From an uncultured Gammaproteobacteria bacterium (GTDB lineage: Bacteria; Pseudomonadota; Gammaproteobacteria; UBA6429; Thiohalophilaceae), in assembly GCA_913064945.1 (NCBI GenBank), contig CAJYAN010000007.1:1-64000 (forward strand): 64,000 bases of DNA, in the 5' to 3' direction. This document shows positions 8,830-18,281 of the stretch, piece by piece. Numbering within the stretch: the stretch's first letter is position 1; every line of letters starts with the position of its first letter. The notes beneath the pieces are model-generated. The model saw nothing but the letters and a program-made list of their open reading frames with translations. It searched no databases and had not been told where the DNA came from. A program made the translations under genes and the position numbers.

Positions 8830-9283
8830 CATACAAATCTATCCGGTTAGTTAACAAATTTTGCCTTAATGTTGGCAAGATGCGGCCTGCATAATGGTTT
8901 GATATTTATGCATGAGTAGTATCTATGATGTGGCACAGACGACTGCTGGTGGGATTGGCGTACGAAGATAAGAAGTAACATCATAAACTGTTTTGAAAGG
9001 TCGCGTAGTAGGCTTTTAATTTTTTTGTTATCTGTGGCTTGCATAGACTGTACGCAGCGGTGTGTGAGAAACGAAGCCTAGTTGTTGCCTGTCAATCTGG
9101 TTGGTAGTCCTAGTATCACTGGGAGATACGCTATCATCGCAGTAAACAGTGTAACCTTAAAATGCTTACACCCGACGTATCGCGTGTGGAGTCTTACTTT
9201 ATGAAACACATCATTTGTAAGACACGTTGGTAGCAACTCCGCGGCATCTGGCCAAAGACCGATACAACAGAAAGGAATTAGTA
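8830..9283. other. Intergenic between the CopL-like gene and the multicopper oxidase
   Basis: No convincing gene. An AAAGGAATT ribosome site (9271-9279) belongs to the oxidase. I looked for a CueR-type dyad and found none that is convincing, so metal control of the oxidase is not supported by a visible operator. Confidence 0.5.
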
Positions 9284-10876
9284 ATGAGTGAAATGAAAAG
9301 ACGTGATTTTATGAAAGCAAGTGGGGCGTTAGCCCTTGCCAGTATCATTCCGGGATCGTTGCGTGCTGCGATTTCATCCGAATCTAACATTCTTCCTGAG
9401 CTGGAGATTGAGCTTCGCGCAGTAAAGGGTCGAATTGCATTGCTTAAAGGCAGACAGACGGAGGTGCTACGTTATCAAGGGCGTGTGATTACAGGTGATA
9501 CGAAGTCATTGATTGCCATGCCGAATTCATATCTGGGGCCAACGTTAAGATTTCGGCGTGGTCAACGCGTACGAATACACTTCATCAATGAATTGGATGT
9601 GCCGAGTATTATTCATTGGCATGGTCTGCATGTCCCTGCCGACATGGATGGCCATCCTCGCTATGCGGTACAACCGGGTGAGCGTTATCACTATGACTTT
9701 GAAGTGCGTAACCGTGCAGGTACCTACTGGTATCATCCCCACCCTGCGGGATTAACCGCTGCGCAGATCTATCAAGGGTTGGCCGGAGTATTGTTGATTG
9801 AGGACGAGGACGAGCAGGCATTATTGTTACCTAGGGGAGAATACGATCTTCCTCTAGTAATTCAGGATAGGCGGATTGATAGCAATAATCAGTTTCAATA
9901 TATTGGCAGTGGAATGGCATCTATGATGGATCGCATGCGAGGATTTCTCGGTGATCGTGTGCTGGTCAATGGACACCTCAACTATATCACGAAGGTGGCG
10001 GCGAGACCCTATCGCTTGCGTTTAATTAATGCCTCTAACGCACGTATTTATAAGCTGGCATTAAAAAATGGACAGCCGCTGACAGTAATTGGCACTGATG
10101 GTGGTTTACTCGCAAAACCGGCTTCCGTGCCTTACGTGACCCTGGCTCCAGCACAACGTACTGAGGTATGGCTCGATTTCTCACACTATCTCGTGGGAGA
10201 AAACATCGAGTTATATAGCGAGCCTTTTGGTGGTGAGATGGAAATGATGGGCGGCGGAATGAAATGTGGCGGGAAAATGGGCAGCGGAAAAAGCAATGGT
10301 GGCATGATGGCAGGGCCATCCAATGGTGATGCGCTACCGGTGATGCGGTTTCAAGTTGCCGAGAAGCAGGCTATGACAAGCTCATCAACGGCTATTAACT
10401 TGCCGGAGACATTGTCTCGCATACGCAAGCCTGAAATCACAAACGCAGTCAATGCTAACAGTCCACGTCGTTTTGCTTTAACGATGCAGCGGATGCGCTG
10501 GGGTATTAATGGACGAGAGTTTTCAATGATGGCAGTCGCCAACGATGAAAAAGTTCGACAGGATACCACCGAAGTATGGGAGTTTGATAATACAGTTAGT
10601 GGCGGGATGATGGGAGCCATGGCGCATCCTATGCATATTCACGATGTTCAATTTCAAGTTCTATCACGTCACCATGATGATAAATACGCAAATGGGAACA
10701 AAGAACTGGCAGCGGGTTTTCTTGATCAAGGTTGGCGTGACACGGTACTGGTAATGCCGGGAGAGCGTGTTCGAATTCTTGTGAAGTTTGAAGACTATAC
10801 CGGCCTCTATTTATATCACTGTCACAATCTTGAACATGCCGCAATGGGGATGATGCGTAATTACCGAATTAGTTGA
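9284..10876 (+). CDS. cueO: Multicopper oxidase, CueO type, Tat-exported
   Basis: Periplasmic cuprous oxidase of the copper-tolerance type. The start at 9284 follows AAAGGA and gives an N-terminus with a twin-arginine signal (KRRDFMKASGALALASI). All four copper-ligand blocks are present: HWHGLH (from residue 111), WYHPHP (149-154), HPMHIH (448-453) and HCHNLEHAAMGMM (512-524, with type 1 Cys513, His518 and Met523). A Met-rich insert with many GGM/GGE repeats at about 315-350 corresponds to the substrate-Cu(I) gate of CueO. Length (530 aa) is normal. The upstream CopL-like gene is likely functionally related. The gene is separate from any visible copper pump. Confidence 0.88.
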   Translation: MSEMKRRDFMKASGALALASIIPGSLRAAISSESNILPELEIELRAVKGRIALLKGRQTEVLRYQGRVITGDTKSLIAMPNSYLGPTLRFRRGQRVRIHFINELDVPSIIHWHGLHVPADMDGHPRYAVQPGERYHYDFEVRNRAGTYWYHPHPAGLTAAQIYQGLAGVLLIEDEDEQALLLPRGEYDLPLVIQDRRIDSNNQFQYIGSGMASMMDRMRGFLGDRVLVNGHLNYITKVAARPYRLRLINASNARIYKLALKNGQPLTVIGTDGGLLAKPASVPYVTLAPAQRTEVWLDFSHYLVGENIELYSEPFGGEMEMMGGGMKCGGKMGSGKSNGGMMAGPSNGDALPVMRFQVAEKQAMTSSSTAINLPETLSRIRKPEITNAVNANSPRRFALTMQRMRWGINGREFSMMAVANDEKVRQDTTEVWEFDNTVSGGMMGAMAHPMHIHDVQFQVLSRHHDDKYANGNKELAAGFLDQGWRDTVLVMPGERVRILVKFEDYTGLYLYHCHNLEHAAMGMMRNYRIS

Positions 10877-10982
10877 TGAATCTTGTACGTTATGAACGCC
10901 GAACACAGGAGAATGAATGCATGTATCTAAACTATTATTATGCGTTGCTAATCTAACAATGAGGTCGAAACCTGGGGGATAC

Positions 10983-11210
10983 CCACAAAATTTTTAGCCA
11001 CTGGTCGTTGCAAGGAAACACTGAATAATGACCATTTCCAGTATTGAGGTGGCAATCTCGAGAATATGCTGTGCATTAGGAGATAGAGTTAGTTACCGGA
11101 GGGTATCCTTTAGGGTGCATGACTTCTTCGCAATGACAGGCTTTTTTTATTGTGTATGCAGTAATATTTAAGTAAGCCATTGTTTTTGATTGAAATTTTG
11201 CGGGGATAAG
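10983..11210. repeat. MITE-like repeat, copy 3 (full length)
   Basis: It carries the same two modules as copy 1: TGGTCGTTGCAAGGAAACAC at the left, TTCGCAATGACAGGC near 11126-11142, and the right module ATTGTGTATGC..TTTTTGATTG..GGGGATAA ending near 11210. Substitutions relative to copy 1 are scattered throughout, so the copies are not recent. It occupies most of the gap 10877-11462; the rest shows no gene. Confidence 0.7.
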
Positions 11211-11462
11211 TAAGGCTCGGAACACAGATTCGGATGACCTGAACGAATCGTTGAAATGTATATTAGTATGGTGTGGTTGATTGAATTCGTGTTATTACTG
11301 GCCAATACGATTGGCGTATAGCTGAGTGTTGTGGTTACCGACGCCTCGATTTTTGTATCGGGTAATGATAATGCCCTGATGAATTGAGTGGTAGATAATC
11401 TCAATGATGGAACTATAGTCTATTTGGGTATACAAAACTGATACACAGCAACGGAGGCTACC

Positions 11463-11657
11463 ATGTTAAAGAACATTCAAGAAAACGACCCTGATTATAT
11501 CGTCGCCTGGCGCAGCAAACTCAAACACAAAGCAGGTAAAAATCGCAAAAAAGTAATGACCTGGGGTGAAGCACACCGCGAGGCGGAAAAGCTGGAGAAG
11601 GAACATCCGGAAAACACCTACTGGGCTGAGCATCTGCCGCAAGATTATAGTCATTAG
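11463..11657 (+). CDS. Small basic/acidic hypothetical protein (64 aa)
   Basis: Preceded by a strong ACGGAGG ribosome site. The protein is highly charged, without signal or membrane segment, and is predicted mainly helical, with a KLKHKAGKNRKK basic patch and a later EAHREAEKLEKEHPE helix. I do not recognise a family. The good ribosome site and protein-like composition make it likely real. No operon partner. Confidence 0.55.
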   Translation: MLKNIQENDPDYIVAWRSKLKHKAGKNRKKVMTWGEAHREAEKLEKEHPENTYWAEHLPQDYSH

Positions 11658-11792
11658 GCGGCACAAGCTTTATTGAGGCGGAGGGGATGCGTGTGAGACC
11701 CGGTCAGAGACAGTTGCTGCTATATTTATGTGACTACAGACGTTAGTGTTATTTCTGCACTGTCTTAGTAGAGGCAGGAGATATAATCTGGT

Positions 11793-12470
11793 TTAGCGAC
11801 ATTCCTTGCGTAGAAAGTCCTGTAATGTTCTACCTGACACCAGTTCGAAGTTCTGGTCGAGATGTTCTATGGCGCGGATACGATCTAAACGGAAGTGGCG
11901 AAAGCTATCGCGTAGTTCACACCAGCCGACCAGGGTCCAGACTTTTCCCCAGTAAAACACTGCCAGTGGCTGAACGATGCGGTTGGAGGCCTGACCATCG
12001 TCGCGGGTGTAGTCGATCTGAATTTTATGCTGATGTTTGATGGCCATGCGTACCACCAGCAATTGCTCACCGGCCATGCCTTCCATGGGAAAGTCAGGGA
12101 CGTTAATTTCCTGTTTGTCGAATTCGGGACTGAGCTTATCCGGCAGTATGCCTTCAATTTTTTGTAGTGCAGAGTGTGCTGCACGTGCCAGCTCCCGGTC
12201 TGTCCAGGCGCGCACCATACGTGTGCCGAGTAACAATGCTTCGACTTCTTCTGCAGTAAACATGAGCGGCGGCAAGTGAAAGCCCTGTAGCAGGCGATAG
12301 CCACGGCCCGCTTCGCCGGTAATGGGTACACCGGATAGACTGAGGTCCTGGATATCACGATAAATTGTACGTTCTGAGACCTCAAGTAGTTCCGCCAGGT
12401 CGCGCGCGGTGGTGATCCGCTTGTGATGCAGGTTCAGAACGATTTGAAAAAGACGGTCGGCACGACGCAT
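11793..12470 (-). CDS. YafY-like transcriptional regulator (HTH plus WYL domain)
   Basis: DNA-binding regulator of the DeoR-like HTH/WYL class. The N-terminal winged helix reads MRRADRLFQIVLNL.., with recognition helix SERTIYRDIQDLSLSG. The WYL domain (about 140-225), thought to bind nucleic acid or a nucleotide ligand, contains the IQIDYTRDDG and FYWGKVWTLVGWC strands. The start at 12470 is chosen over the longer frame because MRRADRL.. is the canonical N-terminus and begins one base after the stop of the DUF2461 gene. It is the last gene of a VOC-DUF2461-regulator operon and probably regulates that operon. Confidence 0.85.
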   Translation of the reverse strand: MRRADRLFQIVLNLHHKRITTARDLAELLEVSERTIYRDIQDLSLSGVPITGEAGRGYRLLQGFHLPPLMFTAEEVEALLLGTRMVRAWTDRELARAAHSALQKIEGILPDKLSPEFDKQEINVPDFPMEGMAGEQLLVVRMAIKHQHKIQIDYTRDDGQASNRIVQPLAVFYWGKVWTLVGWCELRDSFRHFRLDRIRAIEHLDQNFELVSGRTLQDFLRKECR

Positions 12471-12471
12471 G

Positions 12472-13158
12472 TCAGTAATATAAAAGCAGGGCTTTGCAGA
12501 GAAAGCGCATATAGTCATCCGCCGCATGAAAACGATCTAGTACCAGTTTTCTAAAACGTGGGTTTAATATCTGTTCATTATCCAGCGGGGTGATGGCAAT
12601 AAAATCCTTTCGCTTGAGGTCTTTGATCATAGGGTGATCCTTGGCATAGCCTCGTGGTGGCCGCTTCAGTGACTCACCACCAAGTTCAAAATGCTGCTTA
12701 AAATGTTTGCCGCGAATCGCGTCTTGCCATTTGCCAGGATATTCGGCAATGACATCCCGAATCTTACCCAGTGCCGTGGCGTCTGGTCGCCAGATACCTG
12801 CGCCGACAAAACAATTGTCCGGCTCAATGTGAACGTAAAAACCGGGTGCATGCACGTCCTTGCCGAGTGCATGGCGAAACTGGATACCAATGTTGGTCTT
12901 ATACGGGCGCTTGTCTTTAGCGAAGCGCACATCCCGATAGAACCGCATGAGTGAGCCACCACTCTTTTTGGCCTGGGCGAGAAAATGGGGGGAGATGGCG
13001 GCAAGGTCGTCCGCTAAGTCAGTAATCAATTGCAGGGCAGGAGTGCGAACCGTTACTTCATAGTCTGTTTTGTGTATTGCAAACCAGTCGCGATTATTAT
13101 GCTGCGACAACTGACGCAGGAATTTTAGACTGTCTGCCGTGAAGTAACGGTTCTTCAT
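12472..13158 (-). CDS. DUF2461 (TIGR02453) family protein
   Basis: A 228-aa cytosolic protein of a widespread family of unknown biochemistry. The diagnostic FLRQLSQHNNRDWFAIHK N-terminal motif and the RFYRDVRFAKDKRPYKTNIG block are both present. It is the middle gene of the operon: the upstream VOC gene ends 6 bases before, and the WYL regulator starts 1 base after. ATG 13158 is preferred to the upstream in-frame TTG (13161). Confidence 0.85.
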   Translation of the reverse strand: MKNRYFTADSLKFLRQLSQHNNRDWFAIHKTDYEVTVRTPALQLITDLADDLAAISPHFLAQAKKSGGSLMRFYRDVRFAKDKRPYKTNIGIQFRHALGKDVHAPGFYVHIEPDNCFVGAGIWRPDATALGKIRDVIAEYPGKWQDAIRGKHFKQHFELGGESLKRPPRGYAKDHPMIKDLKRKDFIAITPLDNEQILNPRFRKLVLDRFHAADDYMRFLCKALLLYY

Positions 13159-13164
13159 CAATTT

Positions 13165-13557
13165 CTATCCCTGACTGGTGTAGGTAATGATAGATAGCAT
13201 AGCACCCTGTGGGTCGCTGATCACAGCAAAGCGGCCGACATTGGGGATATCCTCTGGAGGCCGTATGATTCGGCCCCCCAGTGAGCTGGCGCGTGTCGTC
13301 TGCTGATCAACATCATCCACGGTGACATATGCCCCCCATGATGGTGGTACACCTGCAGCATCTGCCGGTATCGCCATGATACCGCCAAGTTTATGTTCAC
13401 CAGCGATGAGTAGCGTATAGGTCCCCTTCGGTATGGGCTCGTCATGCATATCCCAGCCGAAGAGTGCGTGGTAAAATGCCTTGGCACTGGTGACGTCGGT
13501 GGTCATGAGTTCATTCCAGCTAAAGGCACCCGGTAACTTCATTGCTTCCTGATTCAT
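13165..13557 (-). CDS. VOC/glyoxalase-superfamily protein
   Basis: A 130-aa vicinal-oxygen-chelate fold protein (FSWNELMTTDVTSAKAFYHA, then LFGW), similar to the half-size domains found in CFP30B-like proteins. The family includes metal-dependent lyases and antibiotic-binding proteins; substrate and metal ligands cannot be fixed here. AAGGAG lies six bases before the ATG. It is the promoter-proximal gene of the three-gene operon with DUF2461 and a WYL regulator. Confidence 0.82.
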   Translation of the reverse strand: MNQEAMKLPGAFSWNELMTTDVTSAKAFYHALFGWDMHDEPIPKGTYTLLIAGEHKLGGIMAIPADAAGVPPSWGAYVTVDDVDQQTTRASSLGGRIIRPPEDIPNVGRFAVISDPQGAMLSIITYTSQG

Positions 13558-13836
13558 TGTGTTCTCCTTGTATGTTGCTGTATAGGTTTGTAGAGTCGTT
13601 AGACTAGCAATGTACTACTGACAGCGTTATGTCAGGAGGTCTGTGGCGCGGGATAATATTAAGGCGAGAGAATAATGGGACGTATCAGGTGGTGCGGTTG
13701 ACTTGGCTGATTCGAAGTGAAATTACCGTAGAACAGGGAGGTAGCCTTATTTAACAAAAAGAATTAAAAGAAAAATCTTGTACCGCAAATACGATTAATA
13801 CGAAAACGATTACTAAAATAAGGGAGGGTATTATTC

Positions 13837-14241
13837 ATGAGGCTATTAATACTATTATCAGTCCTGGGGGGTGTTTTGTATTATGCTCAAGGTCATGCCT
13901 ATTTTGGCCTGCTGCAAGACGACAAAGTGAGTGCAAATGGCTTTGTTGAACTGCCGAAGATGACAAATCCTAAAACCGATAGCGTGATTATATTTGCGCC
14001 GGAAAATTGCCCAAAAGAAGGCGCGCAGCGGGCTGAGAGACTGGCTGCTCAATTAGATCGAATTAATATTCCAGTCTTGCGTTCGAGTCGCGCGAGATTT
14101 GGCACGGTCAAGCCATCAATGAAAAAGCAGCTGGATCGAGTGATGCTCGGGACGCTCCCCATTGTGATTGTCGGTGGCTGGGGCAAGGCAAACCCGACAT
14201 ATAAAGAAGTAGCTGCCGAATATAATCTGGCTTATGAATAA
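13837..14241 (+). CDS. Exported thioredoxin-fold-like protein with a single cysteine
   Basis: The 134-aa protein begins with a signal sequence or anchor (MRLLILLSVLGGVLYYA) and has the outline of a small redoxin: VIIFAPENCPKEGAQRAERL (beta strand, Cys, helix) and a later TLPIVIVGGWGKANP segment. Only one Cys is present where glutaredoxins have C-x2-C, so thiol exchange, if any, would be monothiol. A strong GGGAGGG ribosome site lies upstream. Followed by the YheU gene 54 bases on. Family not named with certainty. Confidence 0.55.
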   Translation: MRLLILLSVLGGVLYYAQGHAYFGLLQDDKVSANGFVELPKMTNPKTDSVIIFAPENCPKEGAQRAERLAAQLDRINIPVLRSSRARFGTVKPSMKKQLDRVMLGTLPIVIVGGWGKANPTYKEVAAEYNLAYE

Positions 14242-14295
14242 ACAAACAACGGACCTGAGTATCGACACGGTGATCGATATCCTGGAGGTGAGGCG

Positions 14296-14529
14296 ATGAT
14301 TATTCCTTTTCAGGAATTATCGACAGAGGCATTGCAGGCTCTGATGGAAGACTTTGTTACACGCGATGGTACAGATTATGGCCAGATCGAAATGAGTATG
14401 CAGGAGAAATCGGAGTATTTATTAACGCGGTTAAAAAGGGGCGATTTATTGATAAGTTACAACGCTGAACTACAAAGCTGTGGGCTTGTGACGAAGGAAG
14501 CACTGAGAAAGTCATCCTGTGATGAATGA
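14296..14529 (+). CDS. yheU: UPF0270 family protein YheU
   Basis: A 77-aa protein matching YheU: IPFQELSTEALQALMEDFVT and RDGTDYG are conserved with the enterobacterial protein. The usual C-terminal strand is present but its last residues differ. Function is unknown; in enterobacteria it is encoded near yheS/yheT, whereas here YheS lies 40 kb away. Preceded by GGAGGTGAGG. Confidence 0.82.
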   Translation: MIIPFQELSTEALQALMEDFVTRDGTDYGQIEMSMQEKSEYLLTRLKRGDLLISYNAELQSCGLVTKEALRKSSCDE

Positions 14530-14775
14530 AGACAGTTTTGGCCAATGCATTACAATTTATATGCTGGTAAATCCAGTCTGGTAGTAGGTCTGCCTTATAA
14601 ATAAATTTAATAGTCATTCCTGTATTAGTTTTCAACCTAACTGTTGGTGACAATTCTACTATAATAGGTATATTGGTCGCTGATTCCAATTTTTTATGTT
14701 TTTCCTCATGGGCGTAGGTCAAATATCAGAACTGGCTTTCCGTCCTTACTTAATATACGTACATGGAGGTGTGGT

Positions 14776-15531
14776 ATGAAAACACTGGATACATTTGAGA
14801 ATGATGCATCGCGTTATGCAGCTTGTCACAAGCTCTCGCTTATTGCGCCTTTTGTGTGGCTAAAAAAAGGCTGGCAGGATTACCGGCGTGCGCCCTGGCA
14901 TAGTCTGGCATATGGAGCGATTTTTTTTGCGGTAGGCTGGTTGCTTGTGTACTCATCATGGACGAATGAAAGTTACTTTCTGCTTGGTCTCTTTATTAGC
15001 GTATTATTTGTCGGTCCCGGCCTCTTTTTTGGCCTGTACGATACCAGTCAGCAGCTTGAGCTTAACCACAAGCCCAGTTTTCGTCATGAGCGCCGTAAGG
15101 CGTTCCATGAAATGGGGCATGAGCTCATGTTGTCGCTAATCCTGAGTCTGATATTCATGGTGATGCTGATACTCACCTCAACGGTGATCGACATGGTAGT
15201 GAGACCGGGACAGACGCTCGTCACAGCAGCAGTCCCCATGTCCGATGTGACATTTTATTACCTTGCGGCAATATTTGCCGGGGTACTCTACTGCGCCAAC
15301 ACATTTGCCTTGCCGATGATTATGGACAAAGATGCTGATGCCGCGACGGCGATCACCACAAGTCTGCATGCAGTATGGCGTAACAAATCGGTGATGGCGC
15401 TATGGGGATTGCTGCTCCTGACGTTAACGGCGATTGGCTTTGCCACGGCGCTGGTGGGTCTGGTGATTATTGTTCCCGTACTCGGATATGCTACCTGGCA
15501 TGCCTACCGTGAGACCATTATTTCCTCGTAG
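14776..15531 (+). CDS. DUF2189 integral membrane protein
   Basis: A 251-aa inner-membrane protein with about six helices. The N-terminal APFVWLKKGWQDYRRAPWHS motif is characteristic of DUF2189. Members are often found near cytochrome oxidase genes, but here the gene stands alone. A GGAGGTG ribosome site precedes the ATG. Function unknown. Confidence 0.8.
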   Translation: MKTLDTFENDASRYAACHKLSLIAPFVWLKKGWQDYRRAPWHSLAYGAIFFAVGWLLVYSSWTNESYFLLGLFISVLFVGPGLFFGLYDTSQQLELNHKPSFRHERRKAFHEMGHELMLSLILSLIFMVMLILTSTVIDMVVRPGQTLVTAAVPMSDVTFYYLAAIFAGVLYCANTFALPMIMDKDADAATAITTSLHAVWRNKSVMALWGLLLLTLTAIGFATALVGLVIIVPVLGYATWHAYRETIISS

Positions 15532-16427
15532 TGTCGGCGGAAGCCCAAAGCGACAACGGCTGATGGATTTCCCCTAAGGACGATTACGCCTGAGAGGCGA
15601 GACTGAAAAGCAATTTTGTTCAGTCCCGCCTAAGGGCCTTGTTTTACAATTTTCTATTATAAAATGATTGGCACGGCTATTGTGTTTCGATTGTGCGGGA
15701 CGTCCTGTCACGTGATAATATCAGGTGCGAATCAGCAGCGTTCCAGGTCTGGAATTTGTAGGAATAGCTTCATTTTCTGTCTCTCATGATACATCCTGAA
15801 AATGCTTGATGAGTTAGTATTAAATTACCCCCTTGCAGTAAGCTTAAATACATCGTCACCGGCAGAAGGTCTAGCGATAAAGTTATTGTTAGCGTGTCTC
15901 ACCAAGTCGACTAAAGGTCATCGACACTGGGAGATGACCTCGTTGTGTGGCGGCGAGTAACAATATGAGCTGGCATCCGTAGGCTTGATGAAGCGTGCCT
16001 GACTGAAAAAAGACACGAACTTGCAGGAGGCTCGTTAATTGATAGTTAGCGCGTCAGACTAAATTGTGAAGATCGATGAGGTTGGCTTGCAGATAAAGAC
16101 CGTAAATTTCCCGCAAAGCGTTTTCAGCGAGCGAGCGAGCGTAATGACTTGTAAACGGATGCTATGTGCAGAATTTCTGACGGCAATTCAAGCAGTGACC
16201 AAGTTACGGCGGTAGTGAGGTCTTAGTTAGCACGGTCTCAGCGTTGTCAACCGATAGGCTCTGCTTGTTACCAAGGGGGGGTTAAGGTAACGTCGATGAT
16301 AAATATGGCAGATAGCGTTCGCGTGTAATAATATGGTTGAGGGATGGCGGTCGCAGTCTCTAAAGGTGTAGGTATTGCCGATACAACGGTTGGCGGGCCT
16401 TCAGAAGAGTGCTGATTATCAGCAGTA
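15532..16427. other. Long intergenic region without a recognisable gene
   Basis: Nearly 900 bases with stops in all frames and no ribosome site with a credible frame. It begins with a hairpin (15596-15630). A short GAGCGAGCGAGCG run occurs near 16130. No terminal repeats or tRNA-like element found. It may be degenerate coding DNA. Confidence 0.5.
15596..15630. terminator. Stem-loop after the DUF2189 gene
   Basis: GGCGA-GACTGAA (15596-15607) pairs with TTCAGTC-CCGCC (15619-15630) with one mismatch. It lies 65 bases after the DUF2189 stop. A T-rich tract follows only after CTAAGGGCC, so it may act as a processing or weak termination signal. Confidence 0.45.
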
Positions 16428-16784
16428 GTGAGGGTGGGTAGATTGACTGAATCAAAATGGCTAAGCGTACTCGTGAATCAGCAAACTGTATTTGAGTACG
16501 ATCGCTCGACATCGATCGAGGCCGCTCAATCGACTTATCTTGATACAATGGATGTCGCGATGAGGCGTGGTTTAAAAATTCATGGCGAATTGATAATAAA
16601 TCCAGATAAAATGCAACGCGCCAGGTTCGTCGCGCTGAATCTAATCAAGGCACTACAGCAGGATAATGAGGCTGTAATATCGGTCGCCTGTGCCTATCTG
16701 GTGAGTCGATGTCCGGCATTACGTGAAGTGCAGGCAAATGATGAAGGCACATCAGTCGAGATTACTCTGGTGGAAAAGCCATAA
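16428..16784 (+). CDS. Hypothetical protein, alpha/beta (up to 118 aa)
   Basis: The open frame begins with GTG at 16428; a TTG start at 16443 (LTESKW..) is an alternative because no good ribosome site precedes either. The sequence is protein-like, with no signal or membrane helix: a beta-rich N-terminus, then a helix-strand arrangement (ARFVALNLIKALQQDNEAVI). I do not recognise a family. No same-strand neighbour is close. Confidence 0.45.
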   Translation: MRVGRLTESKWLSVLVNQQTVFEYDRSTSIEAAQSTYLDTMDVAMRRGLKIHGELIINPDKMQRARFVALNLIKALQQDNEAVISVACAYLVSRCPALREVQANDEGTSVEITLVEKP

Positions 16785-16959
16785 ATCATCTTACGTCATG
16801 AAGAAATCAATAGAAGCACATTGAAATTCATTTGCTATGCCAACATCAAAGTGTGATTTCGAACGACAATATCAAGCGCTGGTTGGGCATCAAGACACAT
16901 GTCATTGCGTTATGAAGTCCGTGTTTTATATAAATTTTTGACGTCAGGAAATCCTGCCT

Positions 16960-17613
16960 ATGAATAATAAGCTGCCTGTTTTTTACAGCTTCCGTCGTTG
17001 TCCTTATGCGATACGCGCAAGGCTTGCAATTAAAGTGAGCCAGGTTCAGGTGGCGCTACGTGAGGTATCCCTGGCAGACAAGCCTGAGGCAATGTTGACT
17101 GCGTCACCGAAAGGGACTGTGCCGGTTCTTGTCTTGCAGGATGGGACCGTGATCGATGAAAGCATCGACATTATGGTCTGGGCCTTACAGCAGTATGACC
17201 CGGAGAGCTGGTTATGTCAGGACAATGAGCGTCTTAAAAAAATGAATAACCTTATTGCGTCGAATGACTATGAATTTAAAATTCATCTTGATCACTATAA
17301 ATATGCCAATCGATTTCCCGAGCAGTCGATAGCTCACTATCGCCAACAAGGAGAACATTTCCTACAACAACTTGAGAATTGCCTAAGTGAGCGGCGATTC
17401 CTCATCGGTGATGGCGTATCACTGGCTGATATGGCAATATTTCCATTTGTTCGACAATTTGCATTTGTCGACAGACCATGGTTTGATCAATCTCAATATC
17501 TACATGTACAACGTTGGCTGGAAGTATTTTTAAATGCAGACCTGTTTCAGAAAGTCATGAGTAAACAACTGCAATGGTTTGTGGGAAATGAGATTACAGT
17601 ATTTGGTGGTTAA
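16960..17613 (+). CDS. Glutathione S-transferase family protein
   Basis: A 217-aa GST. The N-terminal thioredoxin fold has the RRCPYAIRARLAI active-site strand-helix with Cys at the catalytic position, as in omega/beta-type or GrxB-like enzymes, and the GTVPVL cis-Pro with the DES glutathione-binding turn. The C-terminal all-helical domain includes LADMAIFPFVRQF. It probably catalyses glutathione-dependent thiol chemistry. AGGAAA lies upstream of the ATG. Convergent with the minus-strand secreted pair. Confidence 0.83.
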   Translation: MNNKLPVFYSFRRCPYAIRARLAIKVSQVQVALREVSLADKPEAMLTASPKGTVPVLVLQDGTVIDESIDIMVWALQQYDPESWLCQDNERLKKMNNLIASNDYEFKIHLDHYKYANRFPEQSIAHYRQQGEHFLQQLENCLSERRFLIGDGVSLADMAIFPFVRQFAFVDRPWFDQSQYLHVQRWLEVFLNADLFQKVMSKQLQWFVGNEITVFGG

Positions 17614-17648
17614 TTAACGTTGTTTTTCGTGTCTGCTGGACTGGCTTT

Positions 17649-18281
17649 CTAATAAGTAACTTTGTTTTGCATAAGCTTGCTTTCACAGTACACACTGTCG
17701 TGATAGTTTTTCCTCGTGAGTACAATAGCGGTGACAATGACATGACTGGCAACCTGATCCCAGTTGATATAACGGGTATAACCCGTGCCTTCATGTTGAA
17801 AATAAAGATGTATATTTGAATTATTTTTCTTGTCACGAGGATGTAAAAAAAGTTTTTTAATCTCTCGAATGATTTTTCTGCATTGTGCCCTGCTTGCTTT
17901 ATTTATGGGAACACTCACTTTAATATCGATACTGTCATTGTGCGAATTATAATTAGCGCCCATAGTGACACCCCGAAGTTCGGGTTGATGTTGTCTGCTA
18001 AGATATCCGTTAAGTCTAAGGATTCCCAGGTCCATCATTGTGACCGGTTCTCTGGCTATTAGTTTTAATACATTAGTTTTATCTGCATAGACAGGTAAAG
18101 AAAATAAACCTAACAGGACAAGCCAGTTAAAACGTGATTTTATATTTAATGCCAGGGTGAGAAGCAGATTGTCGCGATAATAGGCGAGAGTGCGAACATA
18201 GTTATTGCCCGAGGCTACTCTTTTGAAAGTTCCAATATGTAGGGCAGGCCGTTGAGTCCGTTCGAGTCCTATCTGTTTCAT
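17649..18281 (-). CDS. Hypothetical protein with internal membrane/signal segment
   Basis: The frame of 210 aa overlaps the stop of the upstream beta-barrel gene (ATGA at 18278-18281), implying co-translation. A hydrophobic segment ending VYADK lies at about 52-68, so the true secreted protein may start at an internal codon near it; the N-terminal 45 residues could be untranslated. The remainder looks like a soluble periplasmic domain with two Cys. No family recognised. Confidence 0.45.
   Translation of the reverse strand: MKQIGLERTQRPALHIGTFKRVASGNNYVRTLAYYRDNLLLTLALNIKSRFNWLVLLGLFSLPVYADKTNVLKLIAREPVTMMDLGILRLNGYLSRQHQPELRGVTMGANYNSHNDSIDIKVSVPINKASRAQCRKIIREIKKLFLHPRDKKNNSNIHLYFQHEGTGYTRYINWDQVASHVIVTAIVLTRKNYHDSVYCESKLMQNKVTY

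Noticed and set aside
16120-16145. GAGCGAGCGAGCG short tandem repeat
   Set aside because: Only about three copies of a four-base unit, with no flanking structure; not enough for a functional repeat claim.
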